Part shown: positions 32,617 through 41,913 of the stretch, in pieces
How the letters are laid out: the number at the start of each line of letters is the position of its first letter
Position numbering within the stretch: position 1 is the first letter of the stretch
Source: Rhodococcus sp. 1168
GTDB taxonomy: Bacteria; Actinomycetota; Actinomycetes; Mycobacteriales; Mycobacteriaceae
Length of the DNA stretch: 64,000 nt
Direction of reading: 5' to 3'
Assembly: GCF_002091955.1 (NCBI RefSeq)
Contig: NZ_MKKY01000072.1
Coordinates: 186,001-250,000 of the forward strand
The notes under the pieces: generated by a model
Database searches by the model: none
Told to the model about the DNA's origin: nothing
What the model saw: the letters and a program-made list of their open reading frames with translations, nothing else
Program-made: the position numbers and the translations under genes

Positions 32617-33804
32617 ATGGCTTATCTTTTCGGCGACGCCGACATCGACTATCTCGTCAGCGATGTCGGCGTCGCTGCGCTGACAGATGTCTACCGTTAT
32701 GCGTTGACGCCGAAGTCGATGTTGGCCGACATCGGGGCGATCAGGTCGGTGTACCCCGATCATTTCGCAGCTCTCGTGGAAACGGTCACCCTTCGTCGTC
32801 GTGCTAGCGTGAAATTGGCCGATGCCGACCGGTGGCTGTTGACAGACGATGCCGTTCAACAAGCGACACCGTCACTTGTCGCCGATCGTAGGGCCCGCCG
32901 TTTGGCGGGTAGAGCAGTGCACGATGTGACGTGCTCCATCGGCACCGAATTGGCCTCTCTGACCGGTGTAGGCAACGACACTGTGATCGGCAGCGATCTG
33001 GATCCCACGCGGCTGCGGATGGCCGCGCACAACGTGTCTGGCGCTGCTCTGCTGCGCGCGGACGCCTTGACGCCGACCACGACGGGGACGGTGATTCTTG
33101 CCGATCCCGGACGCCGCAGCGGGGGGAAGCGAACACTCGATCCCGCGGCACTCGAGCCCCCGCTTCCGGCGCTTCTCGACGCGTATGCCGGGCGCGATCT
33201 GGTCGTCAAATGTGCACCCGGTTTGGATTTCGACCGGCTCGACTTCGCCGGTGAGATCGAGGTGACATCACTGGATTCCGGGGTCCGGGAGGCTTGTCTG
33301 TGGTCGCCAGGTCTCACGCGGTCCGGCGTACGTAGACGGGCATCGGTGCTCTCCTCGACGGGATCGTCCTACGAGATCACCGATACGGAGCCTGATGACA
33401 TCGAGGTCCAAGCTCCAGGTGCGTGGATCGTCGACCCCGACGGGGCGGTCGTTCGCGCAGGTTTGGTTCGGCATTATGCGGCCAGACACGGACTGTGGCA
33501 GCTCGATCCACGGATTGCGTACCTCACTGGAGATTCGGTGCCGGACGGTGTCAACGGATTTCGCATCCTGGAGCGAATCAAGTACTCGGAGAAGACGTTG
33601 CGCCAAGCTCTGACTGCTCACGGTTGTGGAGCGGTCGAGATTCTCGTGCGCGGCGTGGACGTCGACCCGGCCCTGCTGCGTCCCAAACTCAAGCTGCGAG
33701 GTGAGACCGCCTTGTCGGTGATCATCACCCGAATCGAGCGTGCGGGGGTCGCGTTCATCTGCGAAGCACGCCGACCGGGCACGCCGGTCAGGACGCGTAG
33801 GTGA
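32617..33804 (+). CDS. SAM-dependent methyltransferase-like protein with THUMP-like C-terminus
   Basis: The 395-residue protein has an N-terminal helical region, then a Rossmann core (DVTCSIGTE at about 107-115, GSDLDPTRLRMAAHN, and LADPGRR as the catalytic-loop equivalent). It ends in a THUMP-like RNA-binding-type domain (GCGAVEILVRGVDVDP, seen as EILVRGVD). This points to an RNA or nucleotide substrate, although the motif IV residues are not classical. It is the Rv3037c-type gene in the conserved order and overlaps the convergent beta-propeller gene by 17 nt. Confidence 0.8.
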   Translation: MAYLFGDADIDYLVSDVGVAALTDVYRYALTPKSMLADIGAIRSVYPDHFAALVETVTLRRRASVKLADADRWLLTDDAVQQATPSLVADRRARRLAGRAVHDVTCSIGTELASLTGVGNDTVIGSDLDPTRLRMAAHNVSGAALLRADALTPTTTGTVILADPGRRSGGKRTLDPAALEPPLPALLDAYAGRDLVVKCAPGLDFDRLDFAGEIEVTSLDSGVREACLWSPGLTRSGVRRRASVLSSTGSSYEITDTEPDDIEVQAPGAWIVDPDGAVVRAGLVRHYAARHGLWQLDPRIAYLTGDSVPDGVNGFRILERIKYSEKTLRQALTAHGCGAVEILVRGVDVDPALLRPKLKLRGETALSVIITRIERAGVAFICEARRPGTPVRTRR

Positions 33805-35098
33805 AAATCTCGCCCAGGTAGGTCGAGGTGACGACCTGACCGTCCGGTCCGATCGAGGTACCTACGGTGAAACCCGTTGCGTCCGGGAGGATCTGCTCGG
33901 AATTGGTAGTCCCGGACTGAGCATCGAGGTTGGTCAGTGCCAATTCTTTGCCGCGGCGGACTACCGTCTGCACGGTCCCGTCCGCGCTCTGAACTGGAAT
34001 CCCGACTTGCTGCAGGTCATTTCGCGACCACGCGAGAGTGGCGTGGTCTCCCTCGTCCTGTAAGGCTTGCATGCCGCTGTCTCCGCCCGTCGGAACTATC
34101 AAGCCGGTGGAGGAGACCGACGGCGATCCGGAAGCGCCGAATGCTGCGCCCTGAGTCCACTTCTCGGTGCCGTCCGAGGCGTTGTAGGCGCCGACTCGGC
34201 CGTCGACGTCGGCGATGTACACGGTGGAGCCGTCCTGCGACAGAACCGGGCTCGAGGTCACCCCTGCCGGGAGCAACTCCGAAGACCATTGCTCGGTCAG
34301 AGCCGGGGTGGCGTCGGCGTCGTAGTGGAGTGAGACCAGCTGTGGCGCAATGGCGCCGGGCCGCCACAGGACGAGGTAGATCGAGGACGATTCGAGGTCT
34401 ACCGAAGGGGCGGCACCGACGGGACAGGACGCCGATCCGGTTGCGCAGTCTGCAAGTCCGGAGTCGGATGCGAGGAAGTTCGTGTCGGGGGATTCGAGGA
34501 AGTCCGGGGTGTCGATCAAGTCGTGGATAGGGACGGTCAGCTGTCCCGTCTGCGTGTTCAGAACGTTGACCTGCCCGAGTTGTGTCACCGCGAGCACGCT
34601 TCCATCACCGAGGAATTGGGCGGTGCGCGGGACTCCGTAGACGGGTGTGCGCCAGCGCAACTGCCCGTGATCGTTGAAGGAGGAGAACGCACCGTCTTCG
34701 CCGACGTACACGTTTGCTACCGAGTCCACGAGCGGGGTGGACACGGCCACTGATGGCGCGAGTCGGTTGCACCAGCGCTTGCGACCGGAATCGATATCGA
34801 ACGAGAAAAGGTTGCACCCGGCGTCGGTGTAGGTCGAGACGAACATCTGACCGCTTGCGGCAATCGATACCGGTGACACCACGGCGCCACCGAGCGGACG
34901 TGACCACGCGAACGACACCGCGGACAAGTGGGTGTGTTCGGTGGTGTTGCTGTTTCGTGCGTCGCCGTGTGCGACCGGCCAACTCCCCGGCGCGAACGCG
35001 TCGATGGTCCCGGTCCCGCTCGAGCAGGCACCGACGGTCAAGATGCCGACAATCGCAAGGGTCGCGATTCGCACGCGGTCCGCTCTGCCGCCAAGCAC
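33788..35098 (-). CDS. PQQ-like beta-propeller lipoprotein
   Basis: The 436-residue exported lipoprotein has a signal peptide ending in the lipobox VGAC (about residues 22-25). It is followed by repeated W-motif blades (GRKRWCN, GQLRWRT, TEKWTQ) of a BamB/quinoprotein-type propeller. Four cysteines suggest disulfides outside the cell. No PQQ-enzyme active site is evident, so a scaffold or binding role is more likely. GTG 35098 has AAGGAG upstream. It occupies the Rv3035 position. Confidence 0.85.
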   Translation of the reverse strand: MLGGRADRVRIATLAIVGILTVGACSSGTGTIDAFAPGSWPVAHGDARNSNTTEHTHLSAVSFAWSRPLGGAVVSPVSIAASGQMFVSTYTDAGCNLFSFDIDSGRKRWCNRLAPSVAVSTPLVDSVANVYVGEDGAFSSFNDHGQLRWRTPVYGVPRTAQFLGDGSVLAVTQLGQVNVLNTQTGQLTVPIHDLIDTPDFLESPDTNFLASDSGLADCATGSASCPVGAAPSVDLESSSIYLVLWRPGAIAPQLVSLHYDADATPALTEQWSSELLPAGVTSSPVLSQDGSTVYIADVDGRVGAYNASDGTEKWTQGAAFGASGSPSVSSTGLIVPTGGDSGMQALQDEGDHATLAWSRNDLQQVGIPVQSADGTVQTVVRRGKELALTNLDAQSGTTNSEQILPDATGFTVGTSIGPDGQVVTSTYLGEIFTYAS

Positions 35099-35315
35099 CT
35101 GGTGATCTCCTTCGTGTCCGGTCTCTGCTCATGATCTTCGAGGGAGGGGCCGGGGGAGGCACCGCACTCGTCGGACAGAGACTATCGCGGCCGAGGTGTC
35201 GATCTCGCGTCGCGGCCTCTTCGATGATTTCGTGGTGTCCCATGTATCGACGGCCGTCGGAAAGCTCGGACGGTCGAGTTGGATTGCGAGAGCACCGAAA
35301 CTAGGGTGAGGCGTT

Positions 35316-36092
35316 ATGACGAGCATGTGGAACGCACCGCTGCGTACGCGGTGGCGTGGTTCGAGACGACGCGACCCCGACCAGGCACAGTTCCTCACGC
35401 TCGACTCGCTGCGATGGATCCGCCGAAACAAGGCTTACACGCCCTGGTACCTCGTCCGGTACTACCGTCTCGCCCGGTTCAAGATGGCGAACCCGCACGT
35501 GATTCTGCGGGGCATGGTGTTCCTCGGTAAGAACGTGGAAATCCACTCGACTCCAGAGCTGTCGCGGCTCGAGATCGGTCGATGGGTCCACATCGGCGAT
35601 GGCAATGCCATTCGGAGCCACGAGGGATCGCTGCGGATCGGTGACAAAGTCGTCTTCGGCAAGGACAACGTGGTCAACGCCTACCTCGACATCGAGATCG
35701 GTGCGTCGACGCTGGTCGCGGACTGGTGCTACATCTGCGACTTCGATCATCGGATGGACGACGTCACGATGCCCATCAAGGATCAGGGAATCGTCAAGGG
35801 ACCGGTCCGGATCGGTCCGGACACCTGGATCGCGGCCAAGGTGACGGTGCTGCGAGAGACGCGCGTCGGACGAGGCTGTGTCCTCGGTGCACACGCCGTC
35901 GTCAAGGGCGATATACCCGACTACAGCATCGCTGTGGGCGCGCCCGTCAAGGTCGTGCGCAATCGGAAAGTGGACTGGGAAGCGGGCGCGGCCAAGCGCG
36001 CCGAGTACATCGCAGCTCTCGAGGACATTGCCCGCAAGAAGGCGCTCACGGCGGCCGAGGCGGCTCGGGACGACTCAACCACGCTCGGGTAG
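35316..36092 (+). CDS. Left-handed beta-helix (hexapeptide) acyltransferase, Rv3034c-like
   Basis: The 258-residue protein has a basic N-terminus and a left-handed beta-helix built of hexapeptide repeats from about residues 65-205 (runs such as LEIGRW, IGDGNA, IGDKVV, IGASTL, VGRGCV). It includes the catalytic-type H of CDFDHRMDD and the AVVKGDIPDYS-IAVGAPVKVV closing motif. Such enzymes move acetyl or acyl groups from CoA to sugars. Its position beside the GT4/GH57/methyltransferase operon makes acylation of the methylglucose polysaccharide a reasonable but unproven role. The 3' end overlaps the GT4 gene by 18 nt. Confidence 0.87.
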   Translation: MTSMWNAPLRTRWRGSRRRDPDQAQFLTLDSLRWIRRNKAYTPWYLVRYYRLARFKMANPHVILRGMVFLGKNVEIHSTPELSRLEIGRWVHIGDGNAIRSHEGSLRIGDKVVFGKDNVVNAYLDIEIGASTLVADWCYICDFDHRMDDVTMPIKDQGIVKGPVRIGPDTWIAAKVTVLRETRVGRGCVLGAHAVVKGDIPDYSIAVGAPVKVVRNRKVDWEAGAAKRAEYIAALEDIARKKALTAAEAARDDSTTLG

Positions 36093-37322
36093 CGCACGCT
36101 CGACGATATTCGGCCGTGCAAGCGGGAACCGAACCTTGCGCTTTGCCGAAAGGTAGACCTGCGCTGTCGATTCGGCCACGTGTTTCCAGTCGAAATCGAC
36201 GGTGAGACGTTCTCGCGCTGCTGAAGCGCGTGCCTGGGCAGCATCGACGTTGTCGAGCACGTTGCGGACCGCGGCCGTGAGCCCGGCGACGTCCGCCGGT
36301 TCGAACGACAACCCTGTCTGCCCGTCCACGATCGCCTCACCCAGCCCACCCGCGGTCGATGCAACGAGTGGTGTGCCCGCTGCCGCAGCCTCGAGCGCAA
36401 TGATCCCGAAAGGTTCGTATCGGCTCGGGAGCACGATGGCGTCGGCACTATGGAGGGCGCCGAGTAGATCTGCGTGGCCGAGGGTGCCGAGGAAAGAGAC
36501 CGCACGGGCGACGCGATGGGTCCGTGCCAGCTGTGCGAGCCAGGCGAATTGTGTTCCCTCCCCGGCAATGTGCAACGTGGTCCCGGGGTGAGAGCGTCTG
36601 ATGCGGGGGAGCGCGGCGATGGCGTCCTGAATGCCCTTCTCGTACTCGAGTCGCCCGACGTACAGCAGTGTCGCAGGCGTCGACCGCGGCTCCCGTAGCC
36701 GGAAGTTCCACGCACGAATGTCGATTCCGTTCCTGATGACGGTGACCGCGGCGTCTGGAATGTCGAAAAGTCGGGCCACCTCGTCCTTCATGGATGCCGA
36801 GCACGCGATGACGGCGTCCGAGTCGTTGGCGAGCCACCATTCGATCGAGTGCACCTGCCGATTGACCGGACCCGAGATCCAGCCGCTGTGCCGTCCAGCC
36901 TCGGTGGCGTGGATGGTGGACACCAGTGGGACGTCGTAGTGCTCGGCGAGGGTGATGGAGGGGTGAGCGACGAGCCAGTCGTGTGCGTGGACGACGTCGG
37001 GTTGCCAGCCTTCACCGAGCCCTGGTTTACCCAACGCGATTCCTGCCCGAACCATGGCGTGACCCATCGCCAGCGTCCATGCCAGCATGTCCTCACCGAA
37101 GACGAAGTGGGCAGGATCCTCGGCGACCGCGACCACGAGAACACCGTCCTCGATGTGGTGCGAGGTCGGATGTGTGGATGCGTCGGTACCGGTGGGACGG
37201 CGTGAGAGAACGACGACCTCGTGACCGGCGCGTACGAGTTCGGTCGCGAGATGGTGGACATGTCGACCGAGCCCGCCGACGACGACCGGTGGGTACTCCC
37301 ACGACACCATCAGTATCTTCAC
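36075..37322 (-). CDS. GT4 alpha-1,4-glucosyltransferase, Rv3032-like
   Basis: The 415-residue GT-B enzyme has an N-terminal glycogen-synthase-like signature (SWEYPPVVVGGLGRHVHHLA, visible as EYPPVVVGGLG) and VVHAHDW. The C-terminal nucleotide-sugar lobe has the EX7E motif EPFGIIALE (near residue 315). The mycobacterial homologue elongates the glucan chain of methylglucose lipopolysaccharide and contributes to glycogen. It is the last of three genes on the minus strand, 45 nt after the GH57 gene, with GAGGGGAA before its GTG. Confidence 0.92.
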   Translation of the reverse strand: MKILMVSWEYPPVVVGGLGRHVHHLATELVRAGHEVVVLSRRPTGTDASTHPTSHHIEDGVLVVAVAEDPAHFVFGEDMLAWTLAMGHAMVRAGIALGKPGLGEGWQPDVVHAHDWLVAHPSITLAEHYDVPLVSTIHATEAGRHSGWISGPVNRQVHSIEWWLANDSDAVIACSASMKDEVARLFDIPDAAVTVIRNGIDIRAWNFRLREPRSTPATLLYVGRLEYEKGIQDAIAALPRIRRSHPGTTLHIAGEGTQFAWLAQLARTHRVARAVSFLGTLGHADLLGALHSADAIVLPSRYEPFGIIALEAAAAGTPLVASTAGGLGEAIVDGQTGLSFEPADVAGLTAAVRNVLDNVDAAQARASAARERLTVDFDWKHVAESTAQVYLSAKRKVRFPLARPNIVERALPERG

Positions 37323-37367
37323 TTCGACGTTCCCCTCCGTACAGCCCGTGTCCAGTGTGCATGTGGC

Positions 37368-38882
37368 CTACCGACGACCACTCGGTAGGCGCCGGGCATC
37401 GAGCGCAGGAAACAGTCCGTCTGCTCGATTCCACTGCGCCGCGAGCCCCTTCGCTGCCGCGTCGTGCGCCTGGTTCACCGCGTCGGCGATCTCCCGGAGA
37501 GCGTGCGCGTGGACGTGCGCTCGTTCGCGGGCATAGCCGGCGGCAGTGTCCTTGCTGACCATGAAGGCCCAGTCGCTGGCTACCGCCATGAGTGTCTCAC
37601 GCAGCATCTGGTCGTTGATCCGGTTACGCAATTCGGGCTGTCCTGGAATCGACGCGTTGGCGCGAGAGAAGTCGACAGTATCGAGCGCGGCCGACACGAC
37701 CTCGGCGTTGAGCGCGACCAAGTCTTCGACGGCATCTCCCGCCCAGACCCGCCAGTCCTTGCCCGAGCCCCACGACGAGTCCTCCAGCTCGACCGGGGAT
37801 CCGACGTAGCCTCTCGATCGGGCATCGTCGAGGGTGCCGACGTCTATTCCGGCTTCGGGTAGTGCTCGTAGAACCCGTTCGAGCCAGACCGGACCCTCGA
37901 ACCACCAATGGCCGAACAGTTCGGTGTCGAATGCGGCCACCACGAGGGCCGGTCTTCCGACACGGGCGGATTCGGAGCGTAGGCGTTGTCGTATCGCATC
38001 GACGAAATCCACCACGTGGCGATCGATGGCCGCGGATGCGAGCTCCGGGTCGTATGGTGCCTTGTCTGCCGAGTCGACGTTTCGACCCGTCACCCGTGAA
38101 GATTTGAGTCCGGTCGAGTGGTCGTAGGTGTGGAAATCGCGATAGGCGCTGTGCCCCGGGTATCCGGATTTGGGTGACCACACCCGATAGCTCACCTGAA
38201 GATCTCGTCCGAACGCGATGACGTCGGATTCTCGGACGGGCCGGCCCACGGTGGTGTCGCCGCGCAACGCCGGCCCGTCGACCATGAAGTGGGTGACCCC
38301 CGCAGCGTCGTATTCGGCCTCCATACCTGGGGTGTACGCGCACTCCGGTGCCCAGAGACCGTTCGGCCTCGTACCCCAGCGTGTCTGCGCATCCGAGAGC
38401 CCCTCGTCCAGTGAGAACTGGCGCAGGCGTGGATCGAGCAGCGGAGTGAAGGGATGAGCCAGTGGACCACCGAGAAGTTCGATGGTGCCCGCATCGACAA
38501 GCCGACGAACAACTGCAGAACCGCCGTGACGCCAGTGTGTCTCGAAAGTGTCCAACGCCGACGCGGCAGCTCGATGCTCGCGGATCGCGAGCGCCCGATC
38601 TGTCGACTCGTGGGCGCGCAGTTGCCAATTGCCGAGCCAGTGGTGCATTCCGGCGAGGCTGTGTGGATCGTCGAGTTGCGCAGCGAGGACCGGTGTGATG
38701 CCCAACGACAGCAAGTTGTGACGTCCCTCACTTGCCAGACGGGAAAGCATCTCGGTCAACGGCAGATACGACGCAGCCCATGACTGATACAGCCATTCCT
38801 CGCCGACGGGCCACCGGCCGTGGTTGGCGAGCCAGGGGAGATGGGAATGAAGTACCAGGGAGAACATCCCGGGTTCTTTCAC
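37368..38882 (-). CDS. GH57 family 1,4-alpha-glucan branching enzyme, Rv3031-like
   Basis: The 504-residue GH57 protein has the first motif HSHLPW (residues 12-17), the catalytic nucleophile in WAPECAY (E180), the general acid in FDTELFGHWW (D319) and a C-terminal DUF1957 helical domain. The family introduces alpha-1,6 branches in maltooligosaccharides. In mycobacteria the homologue is tied to methylglucose lipopolysaccharide synthesis. The GTG overlaps the stop of the methyltransferase gene (GTGA), fixing its start. Confidence 0.92.
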   Translation of the reverse strand: MKEPGMFSLVLHSHLPWLANHGRWPVGEEWLYQSWAASYLPLTEMLSRLASEGRHNLLSLGITPVLAAQLDDPHSLAGMHHWLGNWQLRAHESTDRALAIREHRAAASALDTFETHWRHGGSAVVRRLVDAGTIELLGGPLAHPFTPLLDPRLRQFSLDEGLSDAQTRWGTRPNGLWAPECAYTPGMEAEYDAAGVTHFMVDGPALRGDTTVGRPVRESDVIAFGRDLQVSYRVWSPKSGYPGHSAYRDFHTYDHSTGLKSSRVTGRNVDSADKAPYDPELASAAIDRHVVDFVDAIRQRLRSESARVGRPALVVAAFDTELFGHWWFEGPVWLERVLRALPEAGIDVGTLDDARSRGYVGSPVELEDSSWGSGKDWRVWAGDAVEDLVALNAEVVSAALDTVDFSRANASIPGQPELRNRINDQMLRETLMAVASDWAFMVSKDTAAGYARERAHVHAHALREIADAVNQAHDAAAKGLAAQWNRADGLFPALDARRLPSGRR

Positions 38883-39715
38883 CCGTTTACCGAACCCACG
38901 TGTGCCGAGTCAGGTTTCACCGCAATCGCAACGAGGTCGAGGCTGGCGTCGATATCGTCCGGAACGAGATCGAAATCTGCGGTCGTCACGGCAGCGACGT
39001 CCGCAGTCAGTTCCGAAGGCCATGGCTGTCCTGCGAGAGCGCGTTCGATCTGAGCATCGATGAACGAACCACCGTGTTTGGCGTCCAGCGCGCGCAGAGC
39101 ACCACCGTGGTGGACCCCGGTCATCTCCTCGACGGCGAAACGCGCGTCTTCGAGGAGCCCGGCGAGTTCGGTCGCGTTCAGTTCGCGGGTGTGAAACGGA
39201 TTGAGCGGCGTGTCGCGGCCAGGGGAGAACGTTATGCGGTTGGGCGTGGAGATCAGCAGCAGGCCGCCGGGAGCCAGCACGCGGAAGCACTCGTCGAGAA
39301 ACTGCGCTTGGTCCCAGAGATGTTCGATGACCTGAAAGTTGACGACGACATCGATCGCGGAATCTTCGATGGGCAACTGTGCGAGATTGCCGCGCAGCAT
39401 GGTGATTCGGGGATAGCGAGCAGCCACGTGCGCTGCTGCGGAGGCATCGTAGTCCAGTCCGATGACCGCCTTCGCGAGGGTGGCAATCATGTTGGCGCCG
39501 TAGCCTTCTCCCGATCCTGCTTCCAGGACCGTGCGGTTTGCGCAGTGACTCGCCAGGCGCTCGTACACGATTTCGTGTCTACGGAACCAGTAGTTCTCCT
39601 CCGCAATGCCGGGCACCGTCCGTTCCCCGGTGAGAGGGAGCGGCTGAGCCGCATCGGTTGCCGGGTTCATCACCGGGGGTGTCGCTGCCGAGGCTGCGTT
39701 CGAGGAATCGCTCAC
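38879..39715 (-). CDS. SAM-dependent methyltransferase, Rv3030-like
   Basis: The 278-residue methyltransferase has SAM motif I EAGSGEGYGAN (about residues 65-75), the acidic GLDYD strand end, and LRGNLAQLPIEDSAIDVV before a PGGLLLISTPN strand (short pieces visible). It is preceded by the TGERTVPG and ENYWFRRHE family segment. It is the first gene of the operon with GH57 and GT4, so methylation of glucose in the polysaccharide is the expected role. GTG 39715 is selected because TAACCT stands 7 nt upstream; an ATG at 39670 is the alternative. Confidence 0.88.
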   Translation of the reverse strand: MSDSSNAASAATPPVMNPATDAAQPLPLTGERTVPGIAEENYWFRRHEIVYERLASHCANRTVLEAGSGEGYGANMIATLAKAVIGLDYDASAAAHVAARYPRITMLRGNLAQLPIEDSAIDVVVNFQVIEHLWDQAQFLDECFRVLAPGGLLLISTPNRITFSPGRDTPLNPFHTRELNATELAGLLEDARFAVEEMTGVHHGGALRALDAKHGGSFIDAQIERALAGQPWPSELTADVAAVTTADFDLVPDDIDASLDLVAIAVKPDSAHVGSVNG

Positions 39716-39722
39716 CGACGAG

Positions 39723-39728
39723 AGGTTA
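39723..39728 (-). promoter_or_regulatory. -10 box of the methyltransferase-GH57-GT4 operon
   Basis: On the minus strand this reads TAACCT, 7 nt before the GTG at 39715. It suggests a leaderless operon transcript. Confidence 0.5.
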
Positions 39729-39807
39729 GTGCCTACGGGATCGGTTCGGCGGAGAGTGGTCACTTGGTCCGGTGCGGTCGGATGTATGGTCAACCGGGAA
39801 ACGTCGT

Positions 39808-39827
39808 AAGTTACCCGCCAGTAACTT
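39808..39827. promoter_or_regulatory. Candidate operator upstream of etfBA
   Basis: AAGTTAC-CCGCCA-GTAACTT is a perfect inverted repeat with 7-bp arms, ending 9 bp before a TAATCT -10-like box at 39837-39842. The core TTAC-N6-GTAA resembles sites of TetR-family fatty-acid regulators in actinobacteria. The regulator is not identified. Confidence 0.6.
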
Positions 39828-39952
39828 GGTATGAGGTAATCTTCGGCAGAGTCGTAAGAACTGCAATGCGGTGCTGCACCGAAGCGGCATTGCAATAACA
39901 CCGAACGAACATTCGATACAGCGGAACATGACCAGGAGGTCGACGCAGACCC

Positions 39953-40753
39953 ATGACGAACATCGTTGTTTTGATCAAGCAGGTTCCCGACACGTGGTCC
40001 GAGCGCAAGCTGACGGACGGCGACTTCACTCTGGATCGTGAAGCAGCCGACGCAGTGCTCGACGAGATCAACGAGCGTGCGGTCGAGGAAGCTTTGCTCA
40101 TCAAGGAGTCCAAGGGCGGCGAGGTCAAGGTCCTGTCCGCAGGCCCCGACCGCGCGACCGACGCAATCCGCAAAGCACTCTCCATGGGTGTCGATAGCGC
40201 TGTCCACCTCAACGACCCGGCCCTCCACGGCTCGGACGCGATCCAGACGGGCTGGGCCCTCGCGGCTGCGCTCGGTCAGATCGAGTTCGAAAACGGTGAG
40301 CCGACAGAGCTCATAATTGCGGGCAACGAGGCAACCGACGGTCGTACCGGCGCAGTTCCGGCGATCATCGCCGAGTACCTCGGAATTCCTCAGCTGACGC
40401 AGCTCCGCAAGCTGACGATCGACGGTGACACCGTCTCCGGTGAGCGCGAGACCGACGAGGGCATCTTCGGCCTCGAGGCGACCTTGCCTGCGATCGTCAG
40501 TGTCACCGAGAAGATCAACGAGCCGCGATTCCCGTCCTTCAAGGGAATCATGGCAGCAAAGAAGAAGACTGTGCAGACGCTCACGCTGGCCGAGATCGGT
40601 GTCGATCCCGAGACCGTCGGCGTCGAGAACGCCGGCACCACCGTGACTTCGTCCACTCCGAAGCCTCCTAAGACTGCGGGCGAGCGGGTCACCGACGAGG
40701 GCGACGGCGGCGACAAGATCGCGGCGTACCTCGTGAGCCAGAAAATCATCTGA
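39953..40753 (+). CDS. etfB: Electron transfer flavoprotein beta subunit
   Basis: The 266-residue EtfB, together with EtfA, accepts electrons from acyl-CoA dehydrogenases and passes them to the quinone pool. Visible hallmarks are VVLIKQVPDT at the N-terminus, the AMP-binding ALSMGVDSAVHL-type segment (ALSMGVD) and the signature region FEAxxPAIVSV (LEATLPAIVSV) with EPRFPSFKGIM. AGGAGG precedes the ATG. The leader holds a perfect inverted repeat that may bring it under fatty-acid control. Confidence 0.96.
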   Translation: MTNIVVLIKQVPDTWSERKLTDGDFTLDREAADAVLDEINERAVEEALLIKESKGGEVKVLSAGPDRATDAIRKALSMGVDSAVHLNDPALHGSDAIQTGWALAAALGQIEFENGEPTELIIAGNEATDGRTGAVPAIIAEYLGIPQLTQLRKLTIDGDTVSGERETDEGIFGLEATLPAIVSVTEKINEPRFPSFKGIMAAKKKTVQTLTLAEIGVDPETVGVENAGTTVTSSTPKPPKTAGERVTDEGDGGDKIAAYLVSQKII

Positions 40754-40796
40754 GCACACACCCGAAGCAACGCAGACCACAAGAGGAGAGCAAGAA

Positions 40797-41753
40797 ATGG
40801 CAGAAGTACTTGTGCTCGTCGAGCACGCAGAGGGAACGCTCAAGAAGGTCAGCCTCGAGCTCATCACCGCGGCACGCGCACTGGGTGAGCCGTCGGCAGT
40901 CGTGACCGGTCCGGCCGGCACCACCGACAAGCTGGCCGACGCATTGGCAGAGGCCGGTGCCGAGAAGATCTACGCCGCCGAGTCCGAGGACATCGACGGT
41001 TTCCTTCTCACGCCCAAGATCGATGTTCTGTCGAGCCTCGCGGAGTCCGTGAGCCCGGCAGCGATCATTACTGCGGCAAGCGCTGAGGGCAAAGAGGTTG
41101 CAGGCCGTCTGGCCGCGCGCCTGGGATCCGGGCTGCACTCCGACGTCGTCGCCGTGAACGGTGACGGCAGCGCCGTGTACTCCATCTTCGGTGGCGCGTT
41201 CACCGTCGAGGCCAAGGCAAACGGCGACGTTCCCGTCATCTCGGTTCGCCCCGGTGCAATCGAAGCCGAGCCGAAGGCCGGCGCCGGCACCCGTGAGACC
41301 GTCGAGGTCCCAGCCCAGGAAGAGGGCGTGACCAAGGTCACCTCGCGTGACCCGATCGTCGGTGGAGACCGTCCGGAACTCACCGAGGCGAAGGTTGTCG
41401 TCTCCGGTGGCCGTGGCGTCGGTAGCGCAGACAAGTTCAGCGTCATCGAAGAACTTGCCGATTCGCTCGGTGCCGCCGTCGGCGCATCACGCGCGGCGGT
41501 CGACTCCGGCTACTACCCGGGCCAGTTCCAGGTCGGGCAGACAGGCAAGACCGTCTCACCGCAGCTCTACATCGCTCTCGGAATCTCCGGTGCCATCCAG
41601 CACCGCGCGGGCATGCAGACTTCGAAGACGATCGTCGCGATCAACAAGGACGAAGAGGCACCGATCTTCGAGATCGCCGACTACGGCATCGTGGGTGACC
41701 TGTTCAACGTTGCGCCGCAGCTCAAGGATGCTGTGAAGAAGCACAAGGGCTGA
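40797..41753 (+). CDS. etfA: Electron transfer flavoprotein alpha subunit
   Basis: The 318-residue EtfA binds FAD through its C-terminal domain: [12 protein letters not shown] (about residues 203-214), [25 protein letters not shown] and the closing [12 protein letters not shown] segment. It forms the heterodimer with EtfB and follows it by 43 nt, with AGAGGAG before the ATG. A strong T-tailed terminator follows, so etfBA is a two-gene operon. Confidence 0.96.
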   Translation: MAEVLVLVEHAEGTLKKVSLELITAARALGEPSAVVTGPAGTTDKLADALAEAGAEKIYAAESEDIDGFLLTPKIDVLSSLAESVSPAAIITAASAEGKEVAGRLAARLGSGLHSDVVAVNGDGSAVYSIFGGAFTVEAKANGDVPVISVRPGAIEAEPKAGAGTRETVEVPAQEEGVTKVTSRDPIVGGDRPELTEAKVVVSGGRGVGSADKFSVIEELADSLGAAVGASRAAVDSGYYPGQFQVGQTGKTVSPQLYIALGISGAIQHRAGMQTSKTIVAINKDEEAPIFEIADYGIVGDLFNVAPQLKDAVKKHKG

Positions 41754-41774
41754 CAAGCTCGGTAGTAGTCGAAG

Positions 41775-41812
41775 AATGTCCCCGCCGTCCTCGCGACTGC
41801 GGGGACATTTTT
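41775..41812 (+). terminator. Rho-independent terminator of etfBA
   Basis: An 11-bp perfect stem (41775-41785 with 41799-41809) is followed by TTTTT at 41808-41812, the clearest classical intrinsic terminator in the window. Confidence 0.85.
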
Positions 41813-41900
41813 CTGTGTCCACAACTTCGCAGAAGAAGTAGTTCACACAACGGCTTCGGACGCGTTACCCGCTGGATGCGCTGACGCCGCCCCGAGTCGT

Positions 41901-41906
41901 TAGACA
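41901..41906 (+). promoter_or_regulatory. -10-like box of a leaderless promoter
   Basis: TAGACA stands 7 nt before the ATG at 41914 with no ribosome site between; the last base departs from the TANNNT rule. Confidence 0.35.
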
Positions 41907-41913
41907 CAGCATC

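Noticed and set aside
39716..40930. Open frame extending the methyltransferase gene upstream across etfB
   Set aside because: It is antisense to etfB and its promoter. A -10 box 7 nt before GTG 39715 and the family length give the true start.
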